From Verrucomicrobiaceae bacterium (lineage in GTDB: Bacteria; Verrucomicrobiota; Verrucomicrobiia; Verrucomicrobiales; Akkermansiaceae), in NCBI GenBank assembly GCA_027483005.1, contig JAIXVN010000050.1, forward strand, positions 1-8,111: 8,111 nucleotides of DNA, given 5' to 3'. The position numbers and the translations under genes are program-made. Each line of letters begins with the position of its first letter. Position 1 is the stretch's first letter. The notes under the pieces were generated by a model that saw only the letters and a program-made list of their open reading frames with translations, was not told the origin of the DNA and searched no databases. Below are positions 1 through 7,304 of the stretch, in pieces.

Positions 1-1
1 C

Positions 2-133
2 TCCCAGCCTGAGGACTCCACCCTCGGCAACATCACGCTGCCGCCCGATTCCGGTCCGCTTCCGGACTATCCTGGCTCGATGTACACGGGCGAAGGCTAC
101 TTCTCCCAACACAAGACGCCGACCTTCGAGTAA
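2..133 (+). CDS. C-terminal end of an unrecognised protein (partial)
   Basis: An open frame runs in from the left edge and ends at TAA (131-133), giving the last 43 residues of a protein that starts outside the window. The tail is rich in Pro, Gly, Ser, Tyr and acidic residues (ending HKTPTFE). It has no hydrophobic segment and looks like a flexible C-terminus. An intrinsic terminator begins 23 bases after the stop, which supports a real gene end. I do not recognise the family, and too little is present to assign a function. Reading direction and stop are fairly secure because of the terminator; the identity is unknown. Confidence 0.6.
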   Translation, partial: SQPEDSTLGNITLPPDSGPLPDYPGSMYTGEGYFSQHKTPTFE

Positions 134-156
134 TCCGTCCGAGCCTTCGACTTCCC

Positions 157-190
157 AACGCGACCTTCCTTCCGGGAGGCCGCGTTTTTT
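157..190 (+). terminator. Rho-independent terminator after the first gene
   Basis: AACGCG (157-162) pairs with CGCGTT (181-186). Inside it, after one A-C mismatch, CCTTCC (164-169) pairs with GGGAGG (174-179) including one G-T pair, leaving a TTCC loop. The 3' arm runs directly into T residues up to 190. The stem, short loop and U-tract are those of a classical intrinsic terminator for the gene ending at 133. Confidence 0.85.
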
Positions 191-537
191 CATGCTCCGG
201 CACCCGCTGCGCCGGCCTCCGCTGGCATTCCAACTTCCACCCGATGCAGGCAGCACTCTGCTTAGACCTGTTTTGGCGCTCCAACCATGTCGATGGACCA
301 ACCCGGCTCGACGACACCATCGCCGCGAGCTACGACGAACCCAGTAGGAAAGCCCGCGATGACTGGGATCTGCTTGCCCGTTCGGCTTCACGATGAATAC
401 CCACCTCGGCCCGGCAAAACAGCTGAATCAGGGACATCCATCCCTTTTCATCCATCGGCTCCGCGCGAATGGGGTGCTGGCATCCAATGAAAGATCGGAG
501 CCTCTTCCCTCGAACAGGAGCGGACGGTTCAAATCGC
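191..537. other. Intergenic region with no supported gene
   Basis: These 347 bases lie between the terminator at 157-190 and the start of the heme-binding protein. Several open frames of 60 to 130 codons cross it on both strands. None shows a recognisable motif, signal peptide or start context, and they overlap one another as expected of GC-rich random frames. I see no tRNA, repeat array or convincing -10/-35 pair. The promoter of the downstream gene presumably lies here but I cannot place it. Confidence 0.5.
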
Positions 538-3444
538 ATGAAAGCCCGAGCTTCACTCGCCCTCCTGCTTGCCACCTTGGGATTCTGTGAGGCGGATCCG
601 ACCCGTGATCCCGCACGCCCCCTGGCCACGAACGAGGCCTGTGCACCCAAGGCCACGGCTTCACGCATGGTGGTTCCCGACGGATTCCGAGCCGAGGTGA
701 TCGCCTCGGAGCCCGCCATCGTCCAACCCATCGCCTACACCCTCGACGACCGTGGACGGCTCTGGGTTCTTGAAAACACGAACTATCCCAACTGTCCCGG
801 AGAGGCGAAGGACCGCATCCTTGTGCTGGAAGATGCCGATGGAGACGGAAGCTTCGAAAAGCGATCTGTGTTCCTCGACAAGGTCACGTTCAGCAGCGGA
901 CTGGCGGTGGGCTTCGGCGGAGTCTGGCTGGGTTCGCCGCCCAACCTTCTGTTCATTCCCGACAAGAACGGGGATGCAGTCCCCGATGGTCCTGCCCGGA
1001 TCGTGCTGGACGGATGGGGGGCCGAGGACACCCACGAAACCCTGAACAATTTCACCTGGGGACCCGACGGCTGGCTCTATGGCACCCAGGGCATCTTCAC
1101 CAACTCCCGGGTCGGCCCGCCGGGCGCGCCCGATGCCGAGCGGGTTCCCTTGAATGCCTGCGTCTGGCGCTATCACCCGGTCAGGAAGGTGTTCGAGCGA
1201 TGGTGCGAAGGCGTCAGCAACCAATGGGGCCTGGATTGGAACGATCATGGAGAGGCCTTTTTCGCCGCCTGCGTGGTTCCCCATCTGTGGCACGCCATCG
1301 AAGGGGCCCACTACCCCCGTCAGGCGGGATCCCATTTCGATCCCCACGTTTACGAGGACATCCAGACCATCGCCTGGGGTCGCTACGAGAAGGCGGGCTA
1401 CTGTGGAGCGATGGTCTATCTTGGCGGGGCCTTCCCTGCCGAGTGGCGTGACAACTTCCTCTTCAACGACGTGCACATGAACCGTCTGCGTTGCGAGACC
1501 TTCACCCGCGAGGGCTCCGGCTACCGCAGCGTTCGAAAGACGGATTTTCTAACAAGTCCGGACGCGTGGTTCCGTGGCTTGTCGCCGCAGTATGGTCCGG
1601 ATGGAGGAGTCTTCCTGTCCGACTGGTATGACAAGGTTCCCTGCCACCAGCAGCGTGCGTTCACCGATCGGTCCAACGGACGAATCTACAAGATCGTCAA
1701 TGATCAGGTGAAACCCCGCGTCGTCAATCTCGCGGGGGCCAGCAATCTGGATCTGGTGAAGATGCAGCTCGATCCGAATGACTGGCATGTCCGCCATGCC
1801 CGCAGGTTGTTGCAGGAACGGGGTCCGAGTCCGGAAACCACCGCCGCGCTGGAGAAGATCCTCCTCGGGAACCCGGACGACACCCGTCAATTGCGCGCCC
1901 TTTGGGTCCTGCACAGCCAGGGGGCCTTGAGTGAGGCCACGGCCATGCTTGCAATGAAGTCTTCTTCCGAGTTTGTCCGCGGATGGACGGTCACCTGTCG
2001 TGCGGAGCATGGAAATCCCTCACGAGCCGAGTTGGAACTTTTTGCCCAACTCGCCAAGTCCGATCCCTCACCGAGCGTCAGGCTCCGGATTGCCTCGGCT
2101 GCGCAGAAACTTCCGATCGGTGAACGCTGGCCGATCCTGTCCGCACTCGCCGCCCATGACGAGGATGTCAGCGATCACAATCTTCCGCTCATGAACTGGT
2201 ATGCGGCGGAGGATGCAGTCGCAGAGGAACCGCTTCGGGGAGTTGAGCTCTTCAAGTCAACTCGTCAGCCACGGCTTCACGAATTCATCGCCCGGCGCAT
2301 TCTGGCGGCCTCGCTGGAAGACGAGTCCGGATCGACTGCCGGTGTGGGTGCGCTTTCCTCGGCCCTAACAGAAGCGGATTCACCGACCCGGGCGCGCGCC
2401 CTTCGTGGGTTGCTCGCGGCAGCCAAGGGTCGGACAAGCTTGTCCGAGCCCGACGAATGGCCCGCAGCTTGCGAGGTGTTGAAAGCGGATTCCAATCCGG
2501 ACGTTCGGGAGAGCGCCAGGACGCTCGCGCTGCTGTTTGGAAGCAAGTCCGCGCTCGATGGAATCCGGGCCACACTCACGGACCCATCCGCACCTGCAGG
2601 ATCACGCCGAAAGGCGATGGAATCATTGGTGGCCCGACACGACACGGCGTGGCTCGATCCCATCCTCGACCTCGCCAGCCAACCCGGCCCCCTTCGGATC
2701 GATGCGATCCGGTCGCTCGCCGGCTTCGAGGATCCCCGCATTCGGCTTGGGTTGATTGAGGCCTACCCGGCCCTTTCCAACGAGGAGAAATCGGCAGCAC
2801 TTGTGACCCTGGTCGCACGGCCCGCCAACATCGAAGCCCTCATCGCCGCCTTCGATTCAAAGGCGATCCCGCTCAAGGATCTCACCGCGCCCACCGCCCG
2901 GTTGATCCAGGGAGTTCACCGCGAGGATTTTGATCGCTGGTTGGCCAGGAACTTCGGCTCACTCCATCCGTCGGATGCGGAACGTCGTGCGGACATCGAA
3001 CGCTATCGCAAGTTTCTCGGAACCGATTCCATCCTGAGCGCGGATGTGAAGAACGGCCGCGCGGTCTTTCAGCGCACCTGTTCGGCTTGCCACTCGATGT
3101 TTGGCGAGGGCGGACACATCGGACCGGAACTGCCCGGCAATTTCAAGGACACCGACTACCTGTTGCAGAACATCGTTGATCCCAATGCCATCATCGGCCG
3201 CGACTACCAGCAGACCTTCATCACCCTGAAGGATGGGAATCTCGTCGCAGGAGTGGTCACGGCCGAGGACGATCGAACGCTCACCTTGAGAACGCTTGCT
3301 GCTCCGATGACGGTTCAAAAGGACCTCATATCGAAGCGTGAACTGAGTCCACAGTCGATGATGCCGGTGGGTCTGCTCGGCGTGCTTGAGGAACCCGAGA
3401 TCAGGGACCTGTTCCTCTACCTGCGCCAATCAAAGGCACCTTGA
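538..3444 (+). CDS. Exported PVC-type heme-binding (CxxCH) propeller/HEAT protein
   Basis: A 968-residue protein predicted to be exported and to carry one covalent heme. Residues 1-19 form a signal peptide (MKAR, then a Leu/Ala-rich core). Residues about 44-385 match the N-terminal domain found in planctomycetes and verrucomicrobia (TIGR02604 type, named 'putative membrane-bound dehydrogenase'), a likely beta-propeller. Residues about 412-800 are helical HEAT-like repeats, opening with the family-typical NDWHVRHARRLLQERG. The C-terminal cytochrome c-like domain (TIGR02603 type) has the heme site CSACH at 848-852 and a conserved SMMP stretch where Met941 or Met942 may be the distal iron ligand. 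In-frame starts exist at 469 and 487, but 538 puts the signal peptide at the N-terminus. An AGGAG at 516-520 is rather far (17 bases) from it. The gene stands alone. Substrate and reaction are unknown for the family; a periplasmic redox role, often suggested as sugar or polymer oxidation, is inference. Confidence 0.9.
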   Translation: MKARASLALLLATLGFCEADPTRDPARPLATNEACAPKATASRMVVPDGFRAEVIASEPAIVQPIAYTLDDRGRLWVLENTNYPNCPGEAKDRILVLEDADGDGSFEKRSVFLDKVTFSSGLAVGFGGVWLGSPPNLLFIPDKNGDAVPDGPARIVLDGWGAEDTHETLNNFTWGPDGWLYGTQGIFTNSRVGPPGAPDAERVPLNACVWRYHPVRKVFERWCEGVSNQWGLDWNDHGEAFFAACVVPHLWHAIEGAHYPRQAGSHFDPHVYEDIQTIAWGRYEKAGYCGAMVYLGGAFPAEWRDNFLFNDVHMNRLRCETFTREGSGYRSVRKTDFLTSPDAWFRGLSPQYGPDGGVFLSDWYDKVPCHQQRAFTDRSNGRIYKIVNDQVKPRVVNLAGASNLDLVKMQLDPNDWHVRHARRLLQERGPSPETTAALEKILLGNPDDTRQLRALWVLHSQGALSEATAMLAMKSSSEFVRGWTVTCRAEHGNPSRAELELFAQLAKSDPSPSVRLRIASAAQKLPIGERWPILSALAAHDEDVSDHNLPLMNWYAAEDAVAEEPLRGVELFKSTRQPRLHEFIARRILAASLEDESGSTAGVGALSSALTEADSPTRARALRGLLAAAKGRTSLSEPDEWPAACEVLKADSNPDVRESARTLALLFGSKSALDGIRATLTDPSAPAGSRRKAMESLVARHDTAWLDPILDLASQPGPLRIDAIRSLAGFEDPRIRLGLIEAYPALSNEEKSAALVTLVARPANIEALIAAFDSKAIPLKDLTAPTARLIQGVHREDFDRWLARNFGSLHPSDAERRADIERYRKFLGTDSILSADVKNGRAVFQRTCSACHSMFGEGGHIGPELPGNFKDTDYLLQNIVDPNAIIGRDYQQTFITLKDGNLVAGVVTAEDDRTLTLRTLAAPMTVQKDLISKRELSPQSMMPVGLLGVLEEPEIRDLFLYLRQSKAP

Positions 3445-3605
3445 TCACGGCTCCGATGGCCGCTCCTGCCGCTGATTGGAGATACCCTCTGGGAACGTTC
3501 CGCCGCTACGTCTGGATGGAGGCCAATCTCCCGTGACCTCTCGGATCGAACCTTGAACCCGGATGATGCTTTTCAATCAAAGCTCATGTCACCTAGACTG
3601 CGGAC

Positions 3606-4556
3606 ATGTCACCGATTTCCTTCAAGCCCCTATACATGGAACGCGTCTGGGGCGGGCGCGAACTGGAGACTGTGTTCGGTCGGACCTTGCCGGATGCGAC
3701 CACTCCCTTCGGCGAGTCATGGGAGATCGTCGATCGCGATCCCGAGCAGTCGGTCGTCGTCGGTGGTCCTTTGGAGGGAAAGACCCTGCACGAGCTCTGG
3801 AGCCAGCATCGCGAGGAAATCTTCGGAGCCGGTTTGCCTGACTCCGAGCGCTTTCCCATCCTCATCAAGATCCTCGACGCCCGGGATGACCTTTCGATCC
3901 AGGTGCATCCACCGGTCGCGAAGGCGGCGGCTCTCGGCGGTGAGCCCAAGACCGAGATGTGGTTCATCGCGGATGCCGCCCCGGAAGCGAAGCTTTACGT
4001 CGGCCTGAAAAAGGGGGTGAGTCGCGCGGACTTCGAGGACGCCATCACCACCGGCACCGTGGAAGACTGCGTCCATGCGATTCACCCAAAGTCAGGCGAA
4101 TCGATCTTCATTCCCTCCGGTCGGCTGCACGCGATCGGCGCGGGCCTGCTCATCCATGAGATCCAGCAGAACTCGGACACGACCTATCGGGTCTTCGACT
4201 GGAACCGGGTCGGTCTCGACGGCAAGCCGCGCGCCCTCCACGTGGAGGAGTCGCTGGCGAGCATCGACTTCGACGACTTCGAGCCAGGCATGGATCTGCC
4301 CCGGGGCGAGCTGCTGGCGGAGTGCGAGTATTTCAGGACCAGCCGCAGGGCACTCGATGAGGGAGACTCCCTCGGCAATCCCCATCCGGAACGTTTCAGC
4401 ATTCTCGGCGTGGCGGAGGGTTCTCTGAAAAGTGCGGATGGCCGAAGCTTTTCGAAGGGAGCCTTTCTCCTGCTGCCGCGTGGGGTTGGGGTGCTCATGG
4501 CGGCAGAGGCGAGTGTGGTTTTGCAGATCGAGCTCCCCTCGCCCACCCAAGCCTGA
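3606..4556 (+). CDS. manA: Mannose-6-phosphate isomerase, class I (short form)
   Basis: Cytoplasmic zinc enzyme interconverting mannose 6-phosphate and fructose 6-phosphate, linking mannose use and GDP-mannose supply to glycolysis. The 316-residue length matches the short Bacillus-type ManA rather than the roughly 390-residue E. coli type. Family signatures are visible: the N-terminal VWGG (14-17), SIQVHP with metal ligands Gln99 and His101, KTEMW with Glu117, and the PSGRLHAIG stretch with His175. NSDTTYRVFDW follows, carrying the likely catalytic Arg195. A C-terminal cupin-like half completes the protein. The ATG at 3606 places the family-typical FKP...ERVWGG stretch directly at the N-terminus. 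No Shine-Dalgarno sequence precedes it, but a TAGACT box ends 6 bases before the ATG. It lies 161 bases downstream of the heme protein and 100 bases upstream of trpA, so it may be transcribed alone. Confidence 0.95.
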   Translation: MSPISFKPLYMERVWGGRELETVFGRTLPDATTPFGESWEIVDRDPEQSVVVGGPLEGKTLHELWSQHREEIFGAGLPDSERFPILIKILDARDDLSIQVHPPVAKAAALGGEPKTEMWFIADAAPEAKLYVGLKKGVSRADFEDAITTGTVEDCVHAIHPKSGESIFIPSGRLHAIGAGLLIHEIQQNSDTTYRVFDWNRVGLDGKPRALHVEESLASIDFDDFEPGMDLPRGELLAECEYFRTSRRALDEGDSLGNPHPERFSILGVAEGSLKSADGRSFSKGAFLLLPRGVGVLMAAEASVVLQIELPSPTQA

Positions 4557-4617
4557 GTGCCCGGTCTCCGGTCGGAGTCCTTCACAATTCAAGTCAGCGA
4601 AAGCCCCACACCCGGCC

Positions 4618-4645
4618 TTGCACGCGGCGGGAAAGCACGGATACT
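4618..4645 (+). promoter_or_regulatory. Possible sigma-70-like promoter of trpA
   Basis: TTGCAC (4618-4623) and GATACT (4640-4645) are separated by 16 bases and lie just before the trpA start at 4657. The match is partial (first three positions of the -35, four of six of the -10). Such pairs occur by chance, so this is a weak candidate. If real, the leader would be only about 5 bases, in line with the missing ribosome binding site. Confidence 0.22.
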
Positions 4646-4656
4646 CCGCCCGCCGC

Positions 4657-5454
4657 ATGAATCGCATCGACTCCACGTTCGCCCGCCTCCGTTCCGAAGG
4701 AAAAAAGGCCTTTGTCGCCTATGTCGCCGCCGGTGATCCGGATTTCGACCGCTCACTGGAGGTCATCAAGGGCCTTGCTGACGAAGGAGCCGACATCATC
4801 GAGCTCGGCCTGCCTTTTTCCGATCCGCTCGCCGATGGCATCGTCAACCAGATGGCCGCCGACCGCGCCTTGAAGTCCGGCATGTCCACGCCGCGCTCGC
4901 TCGAACTCATCGCCCGCTTCCGCGAAACGCATCAGACGCCGATCGTCCTCTTCACCTACCTGAATCCGGTCTTCACCTACGGCTACGAGAAGTTCCACCA
5001 CGACGCCGCTGCTGCGGGCGCGGATGGCATTCTGCTGTTGGATCTGCCGCCCGATGAGGCCGAACAGAACGCCGATCTGGCCATCGGCGCCGGATTGAAG
5101 CACATCCGCCTCATCGCCCCGACGACTCCGGCCGAGCGCGTGATCAAGCTGGCAAAAAGCTCCGAAGGTTTCATCTACGCCCTTTCCCGCACCGGCGTCA
5201 CCGGTGGCCACGTCGCTCCCTCCGCCAACATCGCCGCCCAGGTCGCCGCCATCAAGGCCCACACCGACACTCCGGTCTGCGTCGGCTTCGGCATCACCAC
5301 CCCCGACCAGGCCCGCATGGTGGCGGAATCGGCCGATGGGGTGATCGTCGGCTCGGCGATCGTGAAACAGGTCGAACTGAATCCTGAGCAAGCCGCCAAA
5401 GCCGTCCGCGACTTCGCCGGCCCGCTCATCGCCGCGACGAAGTCGGTGCCTTGA
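4657..5454 (+). CDS. trpA: Tryptophan synthase alpha subunit
   Basis: TrpA cleaves indole-3-glycerol phosphate to indole and glyceraldehyde 3-phosphate, passing indole to TrpB in the alpha2-beta2 complex. The 265-residue TIM barrel is close to the usual 268. Glu49 (IIELGLPFSDPLADG) and Asp60 fall at the same numbers as the catalytic residues of the E. coli enzyme. The loop SRTGVTG (177-183) and the phosphate-binding GFGI (210-213) and VGSAIV (231-236) segments are present. After Asp60-Gly61 the usual Pro of the DGP motif is Ile62, followed by Val-Asn-Gln. The ATG at 4657 gives the standard N-terminus; the frame is open further upstream to 4432, but that part overlaps manA and has no TrpA similarity. 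No trpB, trpF or trpC is next to it, so the trp genes are split in this genome or at least here. No terminator is evident in the 34 bases before the convergent gene. Confidence 0.96.
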   Translation: MNRIDSTFARLRSEGKKAFVAYVAAGDPDFDRSLEVIKGLADEGADIIELGLPFSDPLADGIVNQMAADRALKSGMSTPRSLELIARFRETHQTPIVLFTYLNPVFTYGYEKFHHDAAAAGADGILLLDLPPDEAEQNADLAIGAGLKHIRLIAPTTPAERVIKLAKSSEGFIYALSRTGVTGGHVAPSANIAAQVAAIKAHTDTPVCVGFGITTPDQARMVAESADGVIVGSAIVKQVELNPEQAAKAVRDFAGPLIAATKSVP

Positions 5455-5488
5455 CGACTCAGTTCCTACCTGCGCCTTCAGCAAGCCC

Positions 5489-6055
5489 TCAACACACGTC
5501 CTGATAAAGCTCGGCCAGTGAGATGGAAATGCCGACTTCCGGAAGGTCGAGGACGGCGTCTGGCCCGGAAAGGGATTCACGGCGAAAGCCAGCGCCATCT
5601 CGTCGATGGAGCGTTAGAAAGGGCGACTCGGTTTCCGCGAGGATTTAGGTTTGCAAACTCGGGATCGTGAGCTAGTCGCGGAACTTCTGGACTTCGTCAT
5701 TGCGACGGGTGGTCGGGCTGAGGACTTCCAGGATCACGCTCGGGGAGTCGGTGAAGAGCGCGTCCCCCGGCACTGGCACGCAGATGATCATGCCGTCCGG
5801 ATAGTAGAAAGCCTCCTCGCCGCCGCCAAGGGGGACGTGGAGCTTGAAATCGCTGCCGGTGGGGAAACAGTGGTTTCCAGAGAGCTGTCTCTTCACCAGG
5901 TATGAAAAATTCCCCGCGATGCGCTGGCGGTTCAGAGTTCCGCCAGACATGGCGTAAACATTTCCGGCGACATACTCATGCCGGATTTCCGAGGCAAGTT
6001 CGCTCTGGAGATACTCGTCCTTGGAGATGCGATGGTGAGCGAGCGCCAATGCCAT
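5489..6055 (-). pseudogene. Uma2 (DUF820) family endonuclease-like gene with two in-frame stops
   Basis: Uma2 proteins have a PD-(D/E)xK nuclease-like fold and expand in cyanobacteria, planctomycetes and verrucomicrobia; their biological role is unclear. From ATG at 6055 the frame gives 127 residues with family features: ISKDEYLQ near the start, HEYVAGNVYAMSGGT (26-40), YYPDGMI with Asp87, and VILEVLSPTTRRND with Glu110, then Lys124. It stops at TAG (5672-5674, codon 128). The same frame continues without any indel through a second stop TAA (5645-5647, codon 137) to TGA at 5489-5491. This continuation contains IPSL, a strand-rich stretch, and the typical Uma2 ending GPDAVLDLPEVGISISLAELY. Full length would be 188 residues, normal for the family. 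Both stops sit where Tyr is usual (KFRD-Y-..IPSL..-Y-IL). An upstream ATG at 6229 would add 58 residues translated from repeat DNA, so it is not preferred. The DNA here appears less GC-rich than its neighbours. Confidence 0.85.
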
Positions 6056-6139
6056 ATGGAAACGGGTAGCGGAAAATCCCTGCGCCTGCAACCTCTCTAG
6101 CATCGACAGAAAATGGCTCCACCATTCGATGAAAATCTC

Positions 6140-6300
6140 AGATGGGATTGACCACGGATGATTCGGATTTGCACGGATGAAGACTTGAGTGTTGGTTGGA
6201 TTGGTCATTTTGTGGCGTGCCACGGACAATCCGCCCTCTCAACAGCCCTGTTCTACCTTTCTGATCCGTGATCATCCTCTTCATCCGTGGTCAAACATCT
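6140..6300. repeat. Inverted pair of ATCCGTG-type repeats
   Basis: TTGACCACGGATGA (6148-6161) recurs as its exact reverse complement at 6281-6294. The similarity extends outward (AGATG at 6140-6144 against CATCT at 6296-6300) and inward (GGAT, then CACGGAT, on both sides). This gives two units of about 44 bases (6140-6183 and 6257-6300) in opposite orientation. Each unit is itself built from CACGGAT-like words spaced about 10 to 12 bases apart. The segment between holds a third, degenerate word (CCACGGAC, 6220-6227). The pair lies just upstream of the Uma2 reading frame and 177 bases before dapF. Transcribed, the arms could form a long hairpin. The same kind of word is, from memory, a dispersed intergenic repeat in environmental bacterial genomes; no function is established here. 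Confidence 0.7.
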
Positions 6301-6344
6301 CCCTCTTCTGGATGCTAAGCCCCTAGCGCAGACGCCCTGAAAAG

Positions 6345-6359
6345 CGCCATCTGCTGGCG
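6345..6359. repeat. Small hairpin upstream of dapF
   Basis: CGCCA (6345-6349) and TGGCG (6355-6359) are complementary across a 5-base loop TCTGC. Slightly upstream, GCAGA (6328-6332) is complementary to that loop, so an alternative pairing is possible. No T-tract follows, so it is not an ordinary terminator. It is too short to interpret firmly and may be chance. Confidence 0.3.
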
Positions 6360-6476
6360 ACCGACGAGCGAAGACCCGATAAATGGGGTTGAGGATTCAA
6401 CATCCCCCCGCCACCTTCTGCCGCGACCAAGCTCTTCTGAATCATCCTCTGATCACCGATCACTTTCCACCTCTCC

Positions 6477-7295
6477 ATGATCCTCCAATTCTACAAAATG
6501 AACGGCGCCGGCAACGACTTCATTGTTGTCGACAATCGCGATCTCTCGCTTTCCAACGAGCTCGACGGTGACACGATCGCCGCGCTCTGCGACCGCCATC
6601 GCGGCATCGGCGCGGATGGCCTGCTCGCGGTCGAACCCGCTGAGAACGGTGCCGATTTCAAGTTCCGCTATTACAATGCCGACGGCGGCGAGGCCGAAAT
6701 GTGCGGCAATGGGGCCCGCTGCTTCGGTCGCTTCACCGCCCATCTCGGCGATGAAGTCCTTGATCGGGTGACATTTGAAACGATCGCTGGCACCCTCGCG
6801 GCCGACATGGTTGGGGAGAATGTCCGCATCGCGATGTCGGAACCAAAGGACCTGAAGCTCGACACCGGGGTGAAGATCGAGGGGCTGGATGCCACCCTTT
6901 CCTTCCTCAACACCGGCGTGCCCCACGTCGTCGCGTTTGTGGAAAATCTCGATGACACCGACGTCGTTGAACATGGCGCGACGATCCGTTACCATGAGGC
7001 CTTTGCCCCCGCCGGCACCAACGCCAACTTCGCCAAGGTTCTGGAGCCCGGCCACATCGCCATCCGCACCTACGAACGCGGTGTCGAGGACGAGACTCTG
7101 GCTTGCGGCACCGGGATGGTCGCCAGTGCGCTGGTTCACCACCTGCTGACCGGGGCTCCGTCGCCGATCCAGGTTGATGTCGAGGGCGGCGACACCCTGG
7201 AGATCGGCTTTGAGAAGACCGGCGACCAAAGCTTCGCCAACGTCACGCTCTCCGGTCCGGCCGATTTCGTTTTCGAAGGCGAAATCGAGATCTGA
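6477..7295 (+). CDS. dapF: Diaminopimelate epimerase
   Basis: Cytoplasmic cofactor-independent epimerase converting LL-diaminopimelate to meso-diaminopimelate, the precursor of lysine and a component of the peptidoglycan stem peptide. The 272-residue length is typical. Signatures are the N-terminal FYKMNGAGNDFIVVDN (5-20), the CDRHRGIGADG segment (38-48), and the two catalytic cysteines. Cys76 lies in MCGNGARC and Cys210 in RGVEDETLACGTG. The two halves are the expected paired alpha/beta domains. The ATG at 6477 is followed directly by the family N-terminus; the preceding bases (CCACCTCTCC) contain no Shine-Dalgarno sequence. A zeta-toxin-like kinase gene begins 9 bases after the stop, so dapF is likely the first gene of a three-gene transcript ending at the terminator near 8054-8086. 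Confidence 0.97.
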   Translation: MILQFYKMNGAGNDFIVVDNRDLSLSNELDGDTIAALCDRHRGIGADGLLAVEPAENGADFKFRYYNADGGEAEMCGNGARCFGRFTAHLGDEVLDRVTFETIAGTLAADMVGENVRIAMSEPKDLKLDTGVKIEGLDATLSFLNTGVPHVVAFVENLDDTDVVEHGATIRYHEAFAPAGTNANFAKVLEPGHIAIRTYERGVEDETLACGTGMVASALVHHLLTGAPSPIQVDVEGGDTLEIGFEKTGDQSFANVTLSGPADFVFEGEIEI

Positions 7296-7304
7296 ACCCG
7301 CGAA

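Noticed and set aside
33..320. 95-codon minus-strand open frame across the first gene end and terminator
   Set aside because: It runs through the intrinsic terminator and antisense to the first gene's tail; its Arg/Ser/Pro-rich composition is that of a GC-rich shadow frame.
287..490. 67-codon plus-strand open frame upstream of the heme protein, and the overlapping 393-590 frame
   Set aside because: No motif, no signal peptide, no ribosome binding site, and the two frames overlap each other; nothing supports coding.
469..537. Upstream extension of the heme-binding protein to ATG 469 or 487
   Set aside because: It would put 17 to 23 polar residues before a clear signal peptide beginning at 538.
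330..1476. Long minus-strand frames (133 and 271 codons) opposite the heme protein
   Set aside because: They lie antisense to a well-supported gene, and their sequence mirrors its codon pattern rather than any protein family.
3456..3536. 26-codon open frame between the heme protein and manA
   Set aside because: Too short, no start context and no recognised family; length is within chance expectation.
4559..4582. Possible terminator hairpin (CTCC/GGAG) after manA
   Set aside because: Stem of only four to five pairs with mismatches and no T-tract.
4432..4656. 75-codon upstream extension of trpA
   Set aside because: It overlaps the manA end in another frame and is Arg/Ser/Cys-rich with no TrpA similarity; ATG 4657 gives the standard N-terminus.
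4753..5598. 281-codon minus-strand frame opposite trpA running into the Uma2 remnant
   Set aside because: It is a shadow of trpA; the Uma2 tail is read in a different frame that matches the family.
6056..6229. 58-codon N-terminal extension of the Uma2 frame
   Set aside because: It is translated from the CACGGAT repeat unit and flank, and adds nothing resembling Uma2; MALALAHHRISKDEYL at 6055 is the usual start.
6385..6404. Imperfect GTTGA/TCAAC hairpin before dapF as a regulatory element
   Set aside because: Five pairs plus a bulged G/C extension and no recognisable riboswitch or operator context; likely chance.
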